NCBI RefSeq assembly: GCF_900105905.1
Contig: NZ_FNSV01000005.1
Location: forward strand, 2,914,001 to 2,978,000
DNA from: Rhodococcus koreensis
GTDB taxonomy: Bacteria; Actinomycetota; Actinomycetes; Mycobacteriales; Mycobacteriaceae
Length of the DNA: 64,000 nucleotides
Reading direction: 5' to 3'
Shown here: piece by piece, positions 35,700 through 45,115 of the stretch
Position numbering within the stretch: position 1 is the stretch's first letter
Layout of the letters: every line of letters starts with the position of its first letter
Translations under genes and position numbers: made by a program
The notes under the pieces: generated by a model
Database searches by the model: none
What the model saw: only the letters and a program-made list of their open reading frames with translations
Told to the model about the DNA's origin: nothing

Positions 35700-36521
35700 T
35701 TGAGTATTCGTGTCGCCGTGATCGGCGATATCGGTGGGCATCGTGAGGAACTCGCACGAGAACTCCGCCGCCTCGGCGCCGACGACAACGGCCGGCTGCC
35801 CGACGACCTCGTCGTCGTTCAGGTGGGTGACCTCATTCACCGTGGCCCTGACTCCGACGGCGTCGTCCGTCTCGTCGATCGATACCTCCGCAAACAGCCC
35901 GAGCGGTGGATTCAGCTCATCGGCAATCACGAAGCCCACTACCTTCGCCCACCGGTCTTCGACTGGAATGAACGCCTGAGCTTCGGCTCCCGGCGGACCG
36001 TCCGGCGATGGTGGCGCGACGGCATCGCCCACGCCGCCGTCGCGGTCCACACGGCGGACGAAGAATTCCTCATCACTCACGCCGGAGTCACCGAACCGTT
36101 CTGGCGCCATCAGCTCGACAGCGCCGTCTCTGCCGCCGAGTCGGCCGCCCGGCTCAACGCCACAGCCCGGGACGAAGCCACCGCACTGTTCGACGGCGGG
36201 TGCATCCTCGGAGGCGGCCCACCGAACCCCCAGGTGGGCCCCATCTGGGCCGACCGCGAACTCGAACTGCTCCCGGGCTGGCGCAATCGCCCGATGCCCT
36301 TCAGCCAGGTGCATGGCCACAGCGGCTCCCACGGCGACTGCGCCGACGAGAGGACGTTCTACGATGCCCGGCAGCGCCACGAGGTGACGCTGCTCGAAGG
36401 CGGCCGAATCATCGGCATCGACCCGGGCCATCGCGCCGATCCGCAGCGGAGCTGGCGGTCTCTTGTGCTGACGGCAACCGAGCCCCCACGAATCGCATAT
36501 GAACACAGTGCCACCGCGTAA
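35700..36521 (+). CDS. Calcineurin-like metallophosphoesterase
   Basis: 273 residues from a TTG start with GAGG upstream. The metal-binding blocks appear in order: GDIGGH (Asp9, His13), VGDLIHRG, IGNHEAHYL, FLITHAGVTEPFW and VHGHSGSH. This is the bis-metal phosphatase fold shared by Ser/Thr phosphatases and diadenosine tetraphosphatases. The true substrate is unknown. It is followed by the DUF294 protein gene after 62 nt. Confidence 0.85.
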   Translation: MSIRVAVIGDIGGHREELARELRRLGADDNGRLPDDLVVVQVGDLIHRGPDSDGVVRLVDRYLRKQPERWIQLIGNHEAHYLRPPVFDWNERLSFGSRRTVRRWWRDGIAHAAVAVHTADEEFLITHAGVTEPFWRHQLDSAVSAAESAARLNATARDEATALFDGGCILGGGPPNPQVGPIWADRELELLPGWRNRPMPFSQVHGHSGSHGDCADERTFYDARQRHEVTLLEGGRIIGIDPGHRADPQRSWRSLVLTATEPPRIAYEHSATA

Positions 36522-36583
36522 CCCCATGGCCAGGAGTTGTTTTCGCTCGAGATGCCCCGGCCTCCAGAGTCCAGAATGCCACC

Positions 36584-38662
36584 GTGCATTCGGACCGACC
36601 TGAACGAAGAGGACGACTCTTGTCTGTGGATGAGTCAGCGCAGCGCGCCGAAACCACCGATCTGTTGGCTCTCCTGGCGAGCTGCCGTCCGTTCGACTCG
36701 CTGACGCCCGAGGGCCGTGCACGCGCAGTCACGTCCGCGGACGTGCAGAATTTCGCGGCCGGCGACCTCGTGGTGGACGCATTCGCGGAGGTGCCTGCGG
36801 ACATCTTCGTCGTCGTTTCGGGTGAAGTCGATCTGTGGCTCGATCCCGACCGGATCGGCGAACCACCGGGCGACAGCTTCGGTCGCGGCGAAGCCCTCGG
36901 GTTCTCCGCGGCCTTGACCGAAAGGGCGATAGGGCCTCGGGTCGTCGCCAGGTCGGCGGCGAAGATCGCTCGATTCCCCGCCGATGTGGTCATTCCCGCC
37001 TTCGCCTCCCGGGGCGGGGCTCGGTTCCTCGCCGAACACATCTCCCACGCGCGGCGGTTGGCATCCGGTCCCCCGACCTACACCGTCATGGCGGATCTGG
37101 TGCGCCAGGCGCCACTGATCGTCGCTGCCGATGCCCCTGCGATAGACATCGCCCGCGACATGACCAGCCGTGGCCTTCCCTGCGCCGCCGTCGACATCGG
37201 GGACGGCCGATACGGCCTCGTCACCGACGAGGGGTTGCGCCGCCGGATCCTCGCCGAGGGGTTACCGGTGGACTCGCCCGCGCACGCGGTGATGACGTAC
37301 CCGGCCACGACCACCTCGCTGGGCACGTCGTCGGCCGACGCACTGATCGAGATGCTCGATCACGAGGCCCAGTTCCTGCTCGTCACAAGCGAAGATGGCG
37401 CGCTGACCGGTGTAGTGGGCGAGCGGGACTTCATGTCCTCGTCCACCACGGCCGGTGTCAGCATCAAGGAGCAGATCCGTAAAGCGCGAACCGTCGACGA
37501 TCTCGTCGTCCGCGCCCTCCGGGTCCCCACCGTGCTCGGCGATCTCCTCGAGCGGGGGCTCGCCGCGGACCGTGTCATCGCAGTGAACTCGACCATCGTC
37601 GACGCCATCATCCGGCGCGCGGTCACCCTGGTCTTCGAGGACCACACGGACCTCACCATGGAGGCGTTCACCTGGCTCTCACTCGGCAGCAACGGTCGCC
37701 GCGAGGCGGTACTCTCCTCCGATGTCGATGCCGCCGTGACCTTCGACGACGAGTGCGTCGGCGAAATACCGCACTACCGCCAGGCATTCGCAGTGGTCGG
37801 CGAAGTGCTCACCCGATGCGGGATCAGCGTCGATGCCCACCGCGCCTTCCCCTCGCACGAAGGCTTTTCCCGGACTCACTCGCAGTGGCGGGCTGCGGCC
37901 AGGGGCTGGCTCGCGCGGCCGCGTGAGAATCAGGGCACGATCATGGCGTCCATCCTCGTCGACGCGCGGCCGATCTTCGGCGACCCGAGTCTGCCCGAAC
38001 CGGCGCGCGTGTTCGCCGACTTCAACAGCCACCCGGCCGCTGTGGAGATGCTGCTGTACGAGTCGCTCGCCCGCCGGGCCAAGCTGACCACCATGCGCGA
38101 CAAGCTCGCCGGCCGCGGCGACGCCTTCGACGTCAAGGCCCGCGGGCTCGCACCGATCATCAACATTGCCCGGTGGGTGGCGCTCGGGGTCGGCTCCGCA
38201 GAACTGCAGACCATTGGACGACTCCGGGCGGCCTCCGGCTCGGCACTGCTGCCCGGACGCGATGCCGACCGCCTCATCGAGGCATTCGAAGTCTTGCAGC
38301 TGCTGCGCCTCGAACACCAACTCCGGCAGGCTGAGGCCGGACAGGTGCCCGACGACATCCTGGACCGCGACGAGATCTCGCCGATCGACCGCAGCGTCGT
38401 CGAACGGACCGTCCGTGAGGTCTCGGCAATCCAACGCCGCATGGATCGCGTCGCCCATATGCTGCCTGCCGACCAACTCGCCCGTCCACGTCCGGCAATG
38501 CCCCCGCCGCCCAGCGAGCTTCAGGGTCACGGAGGCGAGCGGGCCGGCGACCCCAGGCGTCGATCAGGCGACCCGATGCGCGCGGCCCGGGCAGCCAAAG
38601 ACCTCGCAAAAAACAGGGGCATACGGAAGGTAGTGAGGCGCGGCAGGCGACTCGACCCGTAG
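36584..38662 (+). CDS. Cyclic-nucleotide-binding, CBS and DUF294 nucleotidyltransferase-like protein
   Basis: 692 residues. Order: a cNMP-binding-like beta barrel (about 30-135, FVVVSGEVDLWLD, SFGRGEALG), a CBS pair (about 160-290, ending TGVVGERDFM), then the DUF294 nucleotidyltransferase (GSNGRREA at 368-375, Asp380 and Asp382 in SSDVDAAV) and its helical C-terminal domain. It resembles GlnD-type signalling enzymes that modify an unknown partner. A TTG at 36620 with AGAGGAC is an equally good start. The basic tail (RKVVRRGRRLDP) is unusual. Confidence 0.88.
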   Translation: MHSDRPERRGRLLSVDESAQRAETTDLLALLASCRPFDSLTPEGRARAVTSADVQNFAAGDLVVDAFAEVPADIFVVVSGEVDLWLDPDRIGEPPGDSFGRGEALGFSAALTERAIGPRVVARSAAKIARFPADVVIPAFASRGGARFLAEHISHARRLASGPPTYTVMADLVRQAPLIVAADAPAIDIARDMTSRGLPCAAVDIGDGRYGLVTDEGLRRRILAEGLPVDSPAHAVMTYPATTTSLGTSSADALIEMLDHEAQFLLVTSEDGALTGVVGERDFMSSSTTAGVSIKEQIRKARTVDDLVVRALRVPTVLGDLLERGLAADRVIAVNSTIVDAIIRRAVTLVFEDHTDLTMEAFTWLSLGSNGRREAVLSSDVDAAVTFDDECVGEIPHYRQAFAVVGEVLTRCGISVDAHRAFPSHEGFSRTHSQWRAAARGWLARPRENQGTIMASILVDARPIFGDPSLPEPARVFADFNSHPAAVEMLLYESLARRAKLTTMRDKLAGRGDAFDVKARGLAPIINIARWVALGVGSAELQTIGRLRAASGSALLPGRDADRLIEAFEVLQLLRLEHQLRQAEAGQVPDDILDRDEISPIDRSVVERTVREVSAIQRRMDRVAHMLPADQLARPRPAMPPPPSELQGHGGERAGDPRRRSGDPMRAARAAKDLAKNRGIRKVVRRGRRLDP

Positions 38663-38750
38663 TCGCATGAACGGGACCTCAGCCATGTCCTGAGTCCCTG
38701 CCTCAGCTTGGCGGTCGTCGTCGCGGCACACCGCGGTGGAAGATGGCGAA

Positions 38751-38782
38751 GCGGCCCGGCCCCGAAACCGGGGCCGGGCCGC
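38751..38782 (-). terminator. Hairpin terminator of the 43.3-38.8 kb operon
   Basis: A perfect 14-bp GC-only stem (GCGGCCCGGCCCCG and its complement) with loop AAAC, lying 9 nt beyond the stop of the DHDPS-like gene. No U-tract. It may also stop plus-strand transcription from the DUF294 gene. Confidence 0.8.
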
Positions 38783-38791
38783 AGTTCGTCA

Positions 38792-39676
38792 TCAGTGGTT
38801 CAGGAGGTCCAGGGCCGCCTCGAGACTGGCCTCGGCGCCGGGCTCGAGATCAGCGAGGGGCGACCGGGGGCTCCCGATGTCCAGGCCCTGCAGGCGGAGT
38901 CCTGCCTTCACCGCCTGGGTGAACGGGACCGCCATCATCGCGTCGATGGCCGGGAACACTCGCAGCCAGTTTTCGAGGGCGCGGTTCAGATCGCCTTCGC
39001 GGATTGCCCGGACGACCGCAACGATCTCGTTCGGAACGACGTTCGCCGCGCCGGCCATGATGCCGGCCGCCCCCTCGGTGAGGGCGCCGAAGCTGAAGCT
39101 GTCCCAGCCCATGATCAGCTTGATGTCGTCGCGGTGGTGGTGGATCAGGCGCAGGGCCTGCTCCCAGTCGTGGCTCGAGTCCTTGACGTATTCGATGTTG
39201 TCGATCTCGCGCCCGAACCGCGCGATGCCCTCGGCGCCGAGGTTCACACCGGTCACGCCGGGGTTGTTGTAGAGCATGATCGGCACACTGACCGAACCCG
39301 CAACGGTCTCGACGTACCGGCTGATCTCGGTCTCGGTGAGAGGCTCGTAGAACGGGGTGATGAGCATGAGGGCATCGGCGCCAGTGGCTTCTGCCGCGCG
39401 GGACAGGCCCACCGCCTCGCGGGTCGTGAGCGATCCGGTGTGCGCGACCACGGGGACGCGGCCGGCGGTGTGCTCGACGACGATCTCGAAGATCTGCCGG
39501 CGCTCGGCATTCGTCAGCGACGTGTACTCACCCGTGCCGCCGCCGACGACGAGTGCGTCGACGCCGGCGTCGATGTTGCGGTCGACGACCTTCTGCATGA
39601 GCCCGGCGTCGATCTGATCGTCGGCGGTGAACGGGGTGGGAAGTGCGGTGAGAACGCCGCGGAGTTCCTTGGCCAT
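38792..39676 (-). CDS. Dihydrodipicolinate synthase/N-acetylneuraminate lyase family protein
   Basis: 294 residues, a full-length DapA-fold TIM barrel. GGGTGEYTSL (45-54), Tyr136 in LYNNPGVTG and the Schiff-base Lys165 in YVKDSS are all present. Family members are aldolases or dehydratases of 2-keto acids (dapA, nanA, kdgD types). As the last gene of an operon with a sugar kinase and an amine oxidase, it more likely acts on a catabolic keto acid than in lysine synthesis (inference). Confidence 0.88.
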   Translation of the reverse strand: MAKELRGVLTALPTPFTADDQIDAGLMQKVVDRNIDAGVDALVVGGGTGEYTSLTNAERRQIFEIVVEHTAGRVPVVAHTGSLTTREAVGLSRAAEATGADALMLITPFYEPLTETEISRYVETVAGSVSVPIMLYNNPGVTGVNLGAEGIARFGREIDNIEYVKDSSHDWEQALRLIHHHRDDIKLIMGWDSFSFGALTEGAAGIMAGAANVVPNEIVAVVRAIREGDLNRALENWLRVFPAIDAMMAVPFTQAVKAGLRLQGLDIGSPRSPLADLEPGAEASLEAALDLLNH

Positions 39677-39716
39677 GTCGGCCTCCTTCTGGTGTCTTGG
39701 GGTTGGCGTGGGCAGG

Positions 39717-41081
39717 TCAGGCGCCGGCGGTCTGTCGTGCGGTGGCCAGGACGCTGGCCGCCCCCTGCGCCGCGGTGAAACCTGAACTCACTGCGGTGTC
39801 GGTGTAGAAAGTGCCGAGGAAGTCGCCCGCCAGGAAGACTCGCTCCGAGGGGCGGGTGAGCTCGGACTGGAGCTTGTGGCGGCCGGGGAAGCAGAACGGG
39901 GAACCGAATTCGAACTTCTCCACCCGCGCGTCGGTGACGATGTTCGCGAATCCCGGGAAGATCTGGTCGAGATCGTTCAGGTAGATGTCGACGATCTCCT
40001 TCTCGGGCAGGTCCCACAGCTTGTAGCCGAGGCTCGCCGGTGAGAACGTCATCATGCTGCCGCCCGGCTGGCGGGTGGTCTCGCGGCCGCGGGTCAGGTT
40101 GCCCTGGTTCAGTGCAACGGTGAAAGACCTGTTGGGGGTTGCGATGCCGTAGGTGCCGTCGTAGGGCATCGGTTGCTGCTCGTTGGTCAGGAACGCGCCG
40201 GCCACGTGCGGCCCGTACTTGATCTGCCCGAGCGCGTCGCGCAGTTCGGGGCGCAGGTTCACGGCGATCTTGCGGGTGATCGACGCCGGGGTTGCGAGCA
40301 CCGCGGTGCGGGCCTTGACCTCGTGGTCGGTCCCGTCCTGGGTGTAGTGGACGACGACGTGGTCGCGGTTCTGGACGACCTCGTTCACGACCGCGCCGAG
40401 CTCGACCCGGTCGCGGATCGACTGCGCGATCGTCTCGGTCAGAGTCGCGGCGCCGCCGACGATGTAGTTGCCCAGCCCCTGGCCGATGTTCCAGATCAGG
40501 TTGAAGTAGCCGATACCGGCGCCCGCGGACAGTACGTCGGGGTCCGCGGCGGACCGCATCGCCACCGAGCAGTAGAAGTCCTTCGCCGTCTCGGTGGCCT
40601 CGCCGATGTAGTCGGCGAACGTGCGCTCGTCCTCGAAGTTGAAGATGCGCTGCTGCCGGACCTCCGGCGTTTCACCACTGCGACGCCGCGCGGCCTGCTT
40701 GTACCGAACGACGTCGGCACCGAGCCGCGCGCCCACCTTGAGCAGGGACAACCGATCCTTGGTCGTCATCGGGATCCGGAACGGGTATGTCTGGATCAGG
40801 CCGGTACTCAGGAACTTCCCGTTCATGGCCATGCCCTGCAGTGAGCCCGGGATCGCCGCCCACCGCGTACCGGTCTCGGCGACCAGCTCTGCACTCGAGC
40901 TGCCTGCGCCGGCGAACATGTGCCCGCCCCAGTTCATCACGTACTGGCCGTGCTGCTCGGAACGGATCCGGCCGCCGACCCGCTGGTTGTCGGACTCGAG
41001 AACCTGCAGGTCCCAGTGCCGCAGCCGCCACGCCGCCGACAGTCCGGCGAGCCCGCCGCCGATGATCACTACGTCTTTCAT
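39717..41081 (-). CDS. FAD-dependent amine oxidase-family flavoprotein
   Basis: 454 residues. N-terminal FAD-binding motif VVIIGGGLAGLSAAWRL (GxGxxG at residues 8-13), then the GGRI RSEQ block typical of flavin monoamine oxidases and protoporphyrinogen-oxidase-like enzymes, and a C-terminal VFLAGDFLGTFYTDTAVSSG that closes the FAD site. It probably oxidises a C-N or C-C bond with oxygen or another acceptor. It is co-transcribed with an FGGY kinase and a DHDPS-like enzyme, spacing 40 and 19 nt. Substrate unknown. Confidence 0.85.
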   Translation of the reverse strand: MKDVVIIGGGLAGLSAAWRLRHWDLQVLESDNQRVGGRIRSEQHGQYVMNWGGHMFAGAGSSSAELVAETGTRWAAIPGSLQGMAMNGKFLSTGLIQTYPFRIPMTTKDRLSLLKVGARLGADVVRYKQAARRRSGETPEVRQQRIFNFEDERTFADYIGEATETAKDFYCSVAMRSAADPDVLSAGAGIGYFNLIWNIGQGLGNYIVGGAATLTETIAQSIRDRVELGAVVNEVVQNRDHVVVHYTQDGTDHEVKARTAVLATPASITRKIAVNLRPELRDALGQIKYGPHVAGAFLTNEQQPMPYDGTYGIATPNRSFTVALNQGNLTRGRETTRQPGGSMMTFSPASLGYKLWDLPEKEIVDIYLNDLDQIFPGFANIVTDARVEKFEFGSPFCFPGRHKLQSELTRPSERVFLAGDFLGTFYTDTAVSSGFTAAQGAASVLATARQTAGA

Positions 41082-41100
41082 TGGTCTTCTTTCCGTTCGT

Positions 41101-42633
41101 TCAGCTCGCGATGGACGCGGGTCGGGGGAGCAACTTCGTCGCCTCTTGCAGGGCTAGGAAGCGGGTGTACAGGTCGTCGTAGATGGCGGCGTTCGCGGCG
41201 TTGGGCTTGTATGTGCTACTGAACTCCATTCCCGCGCAGGCGATGTCGATCGCCGACGGCCACAATTCGGCGGCAACGCCCGCGATGATCGCGGCGCCGC
41301 GGCAGGCTGCGCTGCCGGCGCCCTTGACCGTATGCACGGGCCGACCCGTGGCGTCCGCCTTGATCTGGCACCACGCCGCGCTCTTCGCGCCGCCGCTCAG
41401 CGAGATGATCTCCGTGATCTCCACGCCGAGGTCCTCGGTCGACTCGATCATGCGGCGTAGCACCATGGCCACACCTTCCATGATCCCGCGCGAGAGATGC
41501 TGCTTCGTGTGCGACAGCGTCAGACCGAAGAACGCACCTCGGGCGTGCGGGTCGAGGTCGGGCGGGCCGGAGCCCTGCAGGTGCGGGAGAACCACGAGGC
41601 CGTCGGAGCCGGGATCGACCCGACGCACCTCCTCGTCGATCAACTGATAGGCGTTGATCCCGCACAGCTCCTCGACCCGGCGCTCGCTGGAACAGAACTC
41701 GTCGCGGAACCAGCGCATGACCATCCCGCCGGTGGAGAACGTGTGCAGCATGTACTGGCCGGGCAGGGCCGCCGCGAAGCACGGTACCCGCCCAGCCGCA
41801 TCGAGCCGCAGCTCGTCGACGACGGTGACGGTGGTCAGGGCCGACCCCGTGCTCTCGCTGAAGAGTCCCGGCACGGCGTTCCCGAGGCCGAGCGCACCGC
41901 ACGCCTGATCCAGCGCGCCCACCGAGACCGGCAACCCCGCGGGCAGGCCGAGCTCGGTGGCCGCTGACTCGGTGAGCGCGCCGACTATCTCGCCCTGGTC
42001 CGCGATTTCGGGCAGCTTCTCTGTGTCGATACCGAGGTAGTCGAGCATCTCCGGCCAGTACTTCCGGGTGTTGATGTCCCAGAACAGGGTCGAGCACAGC
42101 AGCGAATCCTCGCTGACCAGTCGGCCGGTGAGCCGCTGCACGAGGAAGTCCTTGAGCAGGGCGAACCGGGCGGTCGCGGCGAACCGATCGGGGTCGTTCC
42201 GCTCGAGCCAGAGAATCTTCGCCGCCGGCCAGATCGGATCCATCGCAGGCTGTCCGGTGACGGCGTGGATGGTGGGCCGGCCGAAGTGCGCCTCGAGCTC
42301 GTCGGACTCCGCCGAAGCGCGGTTGTCCATCCAGACGATCGCGCGGCCCAGCGGCCGATCGGCGGAATCCAGACACAGCATCGTCTCGCCCTGAGCCGAC
42401 AGACCCAGGGCACGGATCTGCTGCACGTCCACCGAGGATTCCCGCAGCAGCGAGGCCACGGCCTCGGCGAAGGTTTCGGTGTAGGTGCCCGGTTCCAGCT
42501 CGACGTAGCCGGCCCGCGGAGTCAGCAGGTCGTATTCCTCTGCGTGCTCGGCGATCTCGGTGCCGTCCTCGTCGAAGAGCGCCGCTTTGATCGCGGTGGT
42601 GCCCACATCGACACCCAGGACATACCAGCTCAT
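41101..42633 (-). CDS. FGGY-family carbohydrate kinase (xylulokinase-like)
   Basis: 510 residues. The N-terminal phosphate-1 motif LGVDVGTTAIKAALFDEDG and the C-terminal ATPase block LSGGAKSAAWCQIKADATGR are diagnostic. The catalytic Asp is probably that in GALDQACGALG. It phosphorylates a pentulose, hexitol or related polyol. The ATG overlaps the stop of the preceding gene (ATGA), so the two proteins are likely made together. The specificity (xylulose, erythritol, gluconate or other) cannot be fixed. Confidence 0.9.
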   Translation of the reverse strand: MSWYVLGVDVGTTAIKAALFDEDGTEIAEHAEEYDLLTPRAGYVELEPGTYTETFAEAVASLLRESSVDVQQIRALGLSAQGETMLCLDSADRPLGRAIVWMDNRASAESDELEAHFGRPTIHAVTGQPAMDPIWPAAKILWLERNDPDRFAATARFALLKDFLVQRLTGRLVSEDSLLCSTLFWDINTRKYWPEMLDYLGIDTEKLPEIADQGEIVGALTESAATELGLPAGLPVSVGALDQACGALGLGNAVPGLFSESTGSALTTVTVVDELRLDAAGRVPCFAAALPGQYMLHTFSTGGMVMRWFRDEFCSSERRVEELCGINAYQLIDEEVRRVDPGSDGLVVLPHLQGSGPPDLDPHARGAFFGLTLSHTKQHLSRGIMEGVAMVLRRMIESTEDLGVEITEIISLSGGAKSAAWCQIKADATGRPVHTVKGAGSAACRGAAIIAGVAAELWPSAIDIACAGMEFSSTYKPNAANAAIYDDLYTRFLALQEATKLLPRPASIAS

Positions 42634-43322
42634 CGCCGCGCCTCGCTGACGTTCTCTCCAACCTCCACGACGGCCAGGAGGTTGTCCCGGAAGGACTGGC
42701 CGGGCAGCAGGGCGCCTTCGAAGAGTGCGCCGCCGATGGTGAAGCCCATCGGACCGATCTCGTGCATCAGCCGGATCCGATCGACGGAATTGATGCTGCC
42801 CGCGACGATGATCTGCTCGCCCCCGACCACCGTCACAAGACGCCGCGCCAGCTCGACCGGGTCGGCCCCGGTGGAGCGGTACGCAACCAGATCGACGCCG
42901 TCCACGCCGCGATCCAGCAGACGGGCCGCGTCTCGTTCGATGTCCTCGATCGATCCGCCCAGGCTGATCGGCGGGCCGCTGGTCGCGCCGCAGAACGGGA
43001 AGTACTTCATACCGGCTTCCCGTACCCGGTCACGGACCGTCTCGGTGAACTGGCCGCCGGTGACGAACTCGATGCCGCAATCCGCAGCGAACGCCACCGC
43101 CTCCAACATTTCGGCCTCGCTGAAGTTGACGGCCTCGAGCACTGCGGTCTTGCCGGCCTCGCGAAAGTCTGCGACCAACCGCTCGGACTCCGTCGTCGAG
43201 AGACCGACGTCCTTGAACCCCCAGAACGTCACCGGTAGATCCGCCGCTTCGTAGAACACCTCGCGGGCATTCGGTACCGTCACGTCATTGTGCGTCAGCA
43301 TGACGATGATCTCAGGCTTCAT
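42630..43322 (-). CDS. TIM-barrel protein (phosphate-binding barrel type), function unknown
   Basis: 230 residues, first gene of the minus operon. Alternating beta/alpha segments such as EIIVMLTHNDVTVPN, AVLEAVNFSEAEMLE, IEFVTGGQFTE, GVDLVAYRST and QIIVAGSINSVDRI give a TIM barrel. The late IIVAGSI followed by GFTIGGALF resembles the phosphate-binding loops of ribulose-phosphate-binding barrels and KDPG-type aldolases. It could be an aldolase or epimerase for the product of the neighbouring kinase. I do not recognise the exact family. Confidence 0.7.
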   Translation of the reverse strand: MKPEIIVMLTHNDVTVPNAREVFYEAADLPVTFWGFKDVGLSTTESERLVADFREAGKTAVLEAVNFSEAEMLEAVAFAADCGIEFVTGGQFTETVRDRVREAGMKYFPFCGATSGPPISLGGSIEDIERDAARLLDRGVDGVDLVAYRSTGADPVELARRLVTVVGGEQIIVAGSINSVDRIRLMHEIGPMGFTIGGALFEGALLPGQSFRDNLLAVVEVGENVSEARR

Positions 43323-43866
43323 GTTCTCCTACTTCATTTGGTTGCATCGGCGTCCACCGCCGATTGGTTCTATCTGGCGTTGTTGTGTTGTTCAGTCGCC
43401 GGCCGGCTAGCGGGACGTCGAACCAGCCGAAAATCGAAGGCGCTCGCCAATGCGATGGGCGTGAACAACGAATCGGTCAATGCCTCGAACCTTCACCGGA
43501 GACTGGGACAAGGATGCGGCGTCAGACGTGCCGCTGATCAGTCGAGTGTGTGTGCGACAGGTCATAGCTCGCCAGGTTCGCTTCCAAGATCGTCCAAGAT
43601 GAGTCATAAGTGGGGGACACTCGAACGAACGACGAGCGGGCGCCGACTGACAGATCCAATCTGCAGGTCAGGACTTGGTCGACCCGCAAATCCTCGACCC
43701 TGACGCCCTCCGGCGTGACGACCCGCCCCGCTCACGCGTCAACTATTTCTGGGTCGCGGCCCGACGTCACCGGGCATCGGCGCCAGCACCCTGACTGTGA
43801 AAATTTTTCGCACGGTTGCGTCAAGATTTATGCGCTTTACTGCTGCAGTGATCTGCGTAACCATTC
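43323..43866. other. Divergent intergenic region between the catabolic operons
   Basis: About 540 bp with less typical codon-like composition and no recognisable protein. It must carry promoters for both the minus operon and the oxygenase operon. An AT-rich segment GTGAAAATTTTTCGCAC at 43797 stands out in GC-rich surroundings. Confidence 0.5.
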
Positions 43867-43911
43867 ATGTGTCGCCTTTGAGCGACCGCCCCGGCGGTCA
43901 GCCCGACACAT
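43867..43911 (+). promoter_or_regulatory. Two-stem hairpin in the leader of the oxygenase operon
   Basis: Outer arms ATGTGTCG and CGACACAT (8 bp) enclose an inner perfect stem GACCGCC-CC-GGCGGTC. The structure ends 36 nt before the ATG of the 2-oxoglutarate oxygenase gene. It could be an operator pair, an attenuator or an mRNA leader structure. No known riboswitch consensus was recognised. Confidence 0.5.
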
Positions 43912-43947
43912 CGGCTCATCAAACAAACAGACCCCAGGAGTAACTCC

Positions 43948-44952
43948 ATGTCCGAAGCATCTGTCAACCGGTTCGCCAGCAAGCAGACCGCATTCCACGA
44001 GATCCCGGTCATCGATGTCGCAGCCCTTGTCGACGGCAGTGACCCCGAGGGCGTCGCGCGTCAGATCGGGGACTCGTGCGAGAAGGTCGGGTTCTTCTAC
44101 GTGAAGAACCACGGTGTTCCCTCCGACCTCGTCAAGCGCATGTACGCAGTCACCGAAGAGTTCTTCGCCCTGCCCGAGGATGTGAAGGACAACGTGCACG
44201 TCGCGAAGTCCGGGCCGACGGTGCGCGGCTACATCCCGCCGTCCGCCGAGAATGCGGACCAGGACAAGAAGACCGCAGATCTCAAGGAGGCCTTCGACTA
44301 CGGCGCGAAGCAGGACACCGTGGCGCCGTTCTTCGGACCGAACCTGATGCCGGCAGACTTCCCCGAGTTCGAGGCGACCTGCGACGAGTACTACGCCGCG
44401 ATGCGGACCCTGGCCCGCAAACTGGTCAGTGGATTCGCAATCAGTCTGGGGCTCGAACCCGACTACTTCGAGCGCATTCAGACCAACCCGATCACCATCC
44501 AGCGACTCCTGCACTACCCGCCGCAGAACCCGGACGACGACCAGGCGATCGGCATCGGTGCCCACACCGACAAGGGAATCCTCACCATCCTCTCCCAGGA
44601 CAACATCGGCGGTCTGCAGGTGCAGAACAAGGACGGCGAGTGGATCACCGCCCCGCCCGTCGAGGACGCCTTCGTCATCAACATCGGCGACCTGGTCGCG
44701 AAGATGACCAACGGGAAGTACTCGTCGACGGTCCACCGTGTGGTGAACGAGAGCGGCGCCGAGCGCTACTCGGTCGCGTTCTTCATCGATCTCGATTTCG
44801 ACGCGCCGGTCGAGACGCTGCCGACCTGTGTCGATGCCGAACACCCGGCCGACCCGAACCCGTTCACCTGCGGCGAGTACAAGACCCAGTGGTTCACGCA
44901 CGTGTACCCGCACCTGCGGGACGAGCCCGAGATCCTGACCGCCCACGCCTGA
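43948..44952 (+). CDS. 2-oxoglutarate/Fe(II)-dependent oxygenase (isopenicillin N synthase-like)
   Basis: 334 residues. The N-terminal DIOX_N region (IPVIDVAALVDG, CEKVGFFYVKNHGVP) precedes the jelly-roll core. The Fe(II) triad is His206 and Asp208 (GAHTDKGILT) with His263 (STVHRVVN), and Arg273/Ser275 (RYSVAFF) bind the 2-oxoglutarate carboxylate. The ATG at 43948 has AGGAG upstream. It probably hydroxylates or demethylates a small metabolite. It is followed by its own hairpin terminator, then the dehydrogenase/cupin genes. Confidence 0.93.
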   Translation: MSEASVNRFASKQTAFHEIPVIDVAALVDGSDPEGVARQIGDSCEKVGFFYVKNHGVPSDLVKRMYAVTEEFFALPEDVKDNVHVAKSGPTVRGYIPPSAENADQDKKTADLKEAFDYGAKQDTVAPFFGPNLMPADFPEFEATCDEYYAAMRTLARKLVSGFAISLGLEPDYFERIQTNPITIQRLLHYPPQNPDDDQAIGIGAHTDKGILTILSQDNIGGLQVQNKDGEWITAPPVEDAFVINIGDLVAKMTNGKYSSTVHRVVNESGAERYSVAFFIDLDFDAPVETLPTCVDAEHPADPNPFTCGEYKTQWFTHVYPHLRDEPEILTAHA

Positions 44953-44962
44953 CCGGCACCCG

Positions 44963-44996
44963 GCAGTGGGCTTCGACAGTAGTCGAGGCCCACTGC
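44963..44996 (+). terminator. Hairpin terminator after the oxygenase gene
   Basis: A 15-bp stem (GCAGTGGGCTTCGAC with GTCGAGGCCCACTGC, one G-U pair) and loop AGTA, starting 10 nt after the stop codon. It may allow partial read-through to the genes at 45116 onward. Confidence 0.75.
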
Positions 44997-45115
44997 AGCC
45001 TGTTCTACCGAGACCGCATCGGTCCAATCCAGATGCGAGCGGCCGTATTCGGAGCCATCCAGTGGAAACAGCGCGGCCCCACCACACACCACAGACAACG
45101 AAGGAGACACCACGC

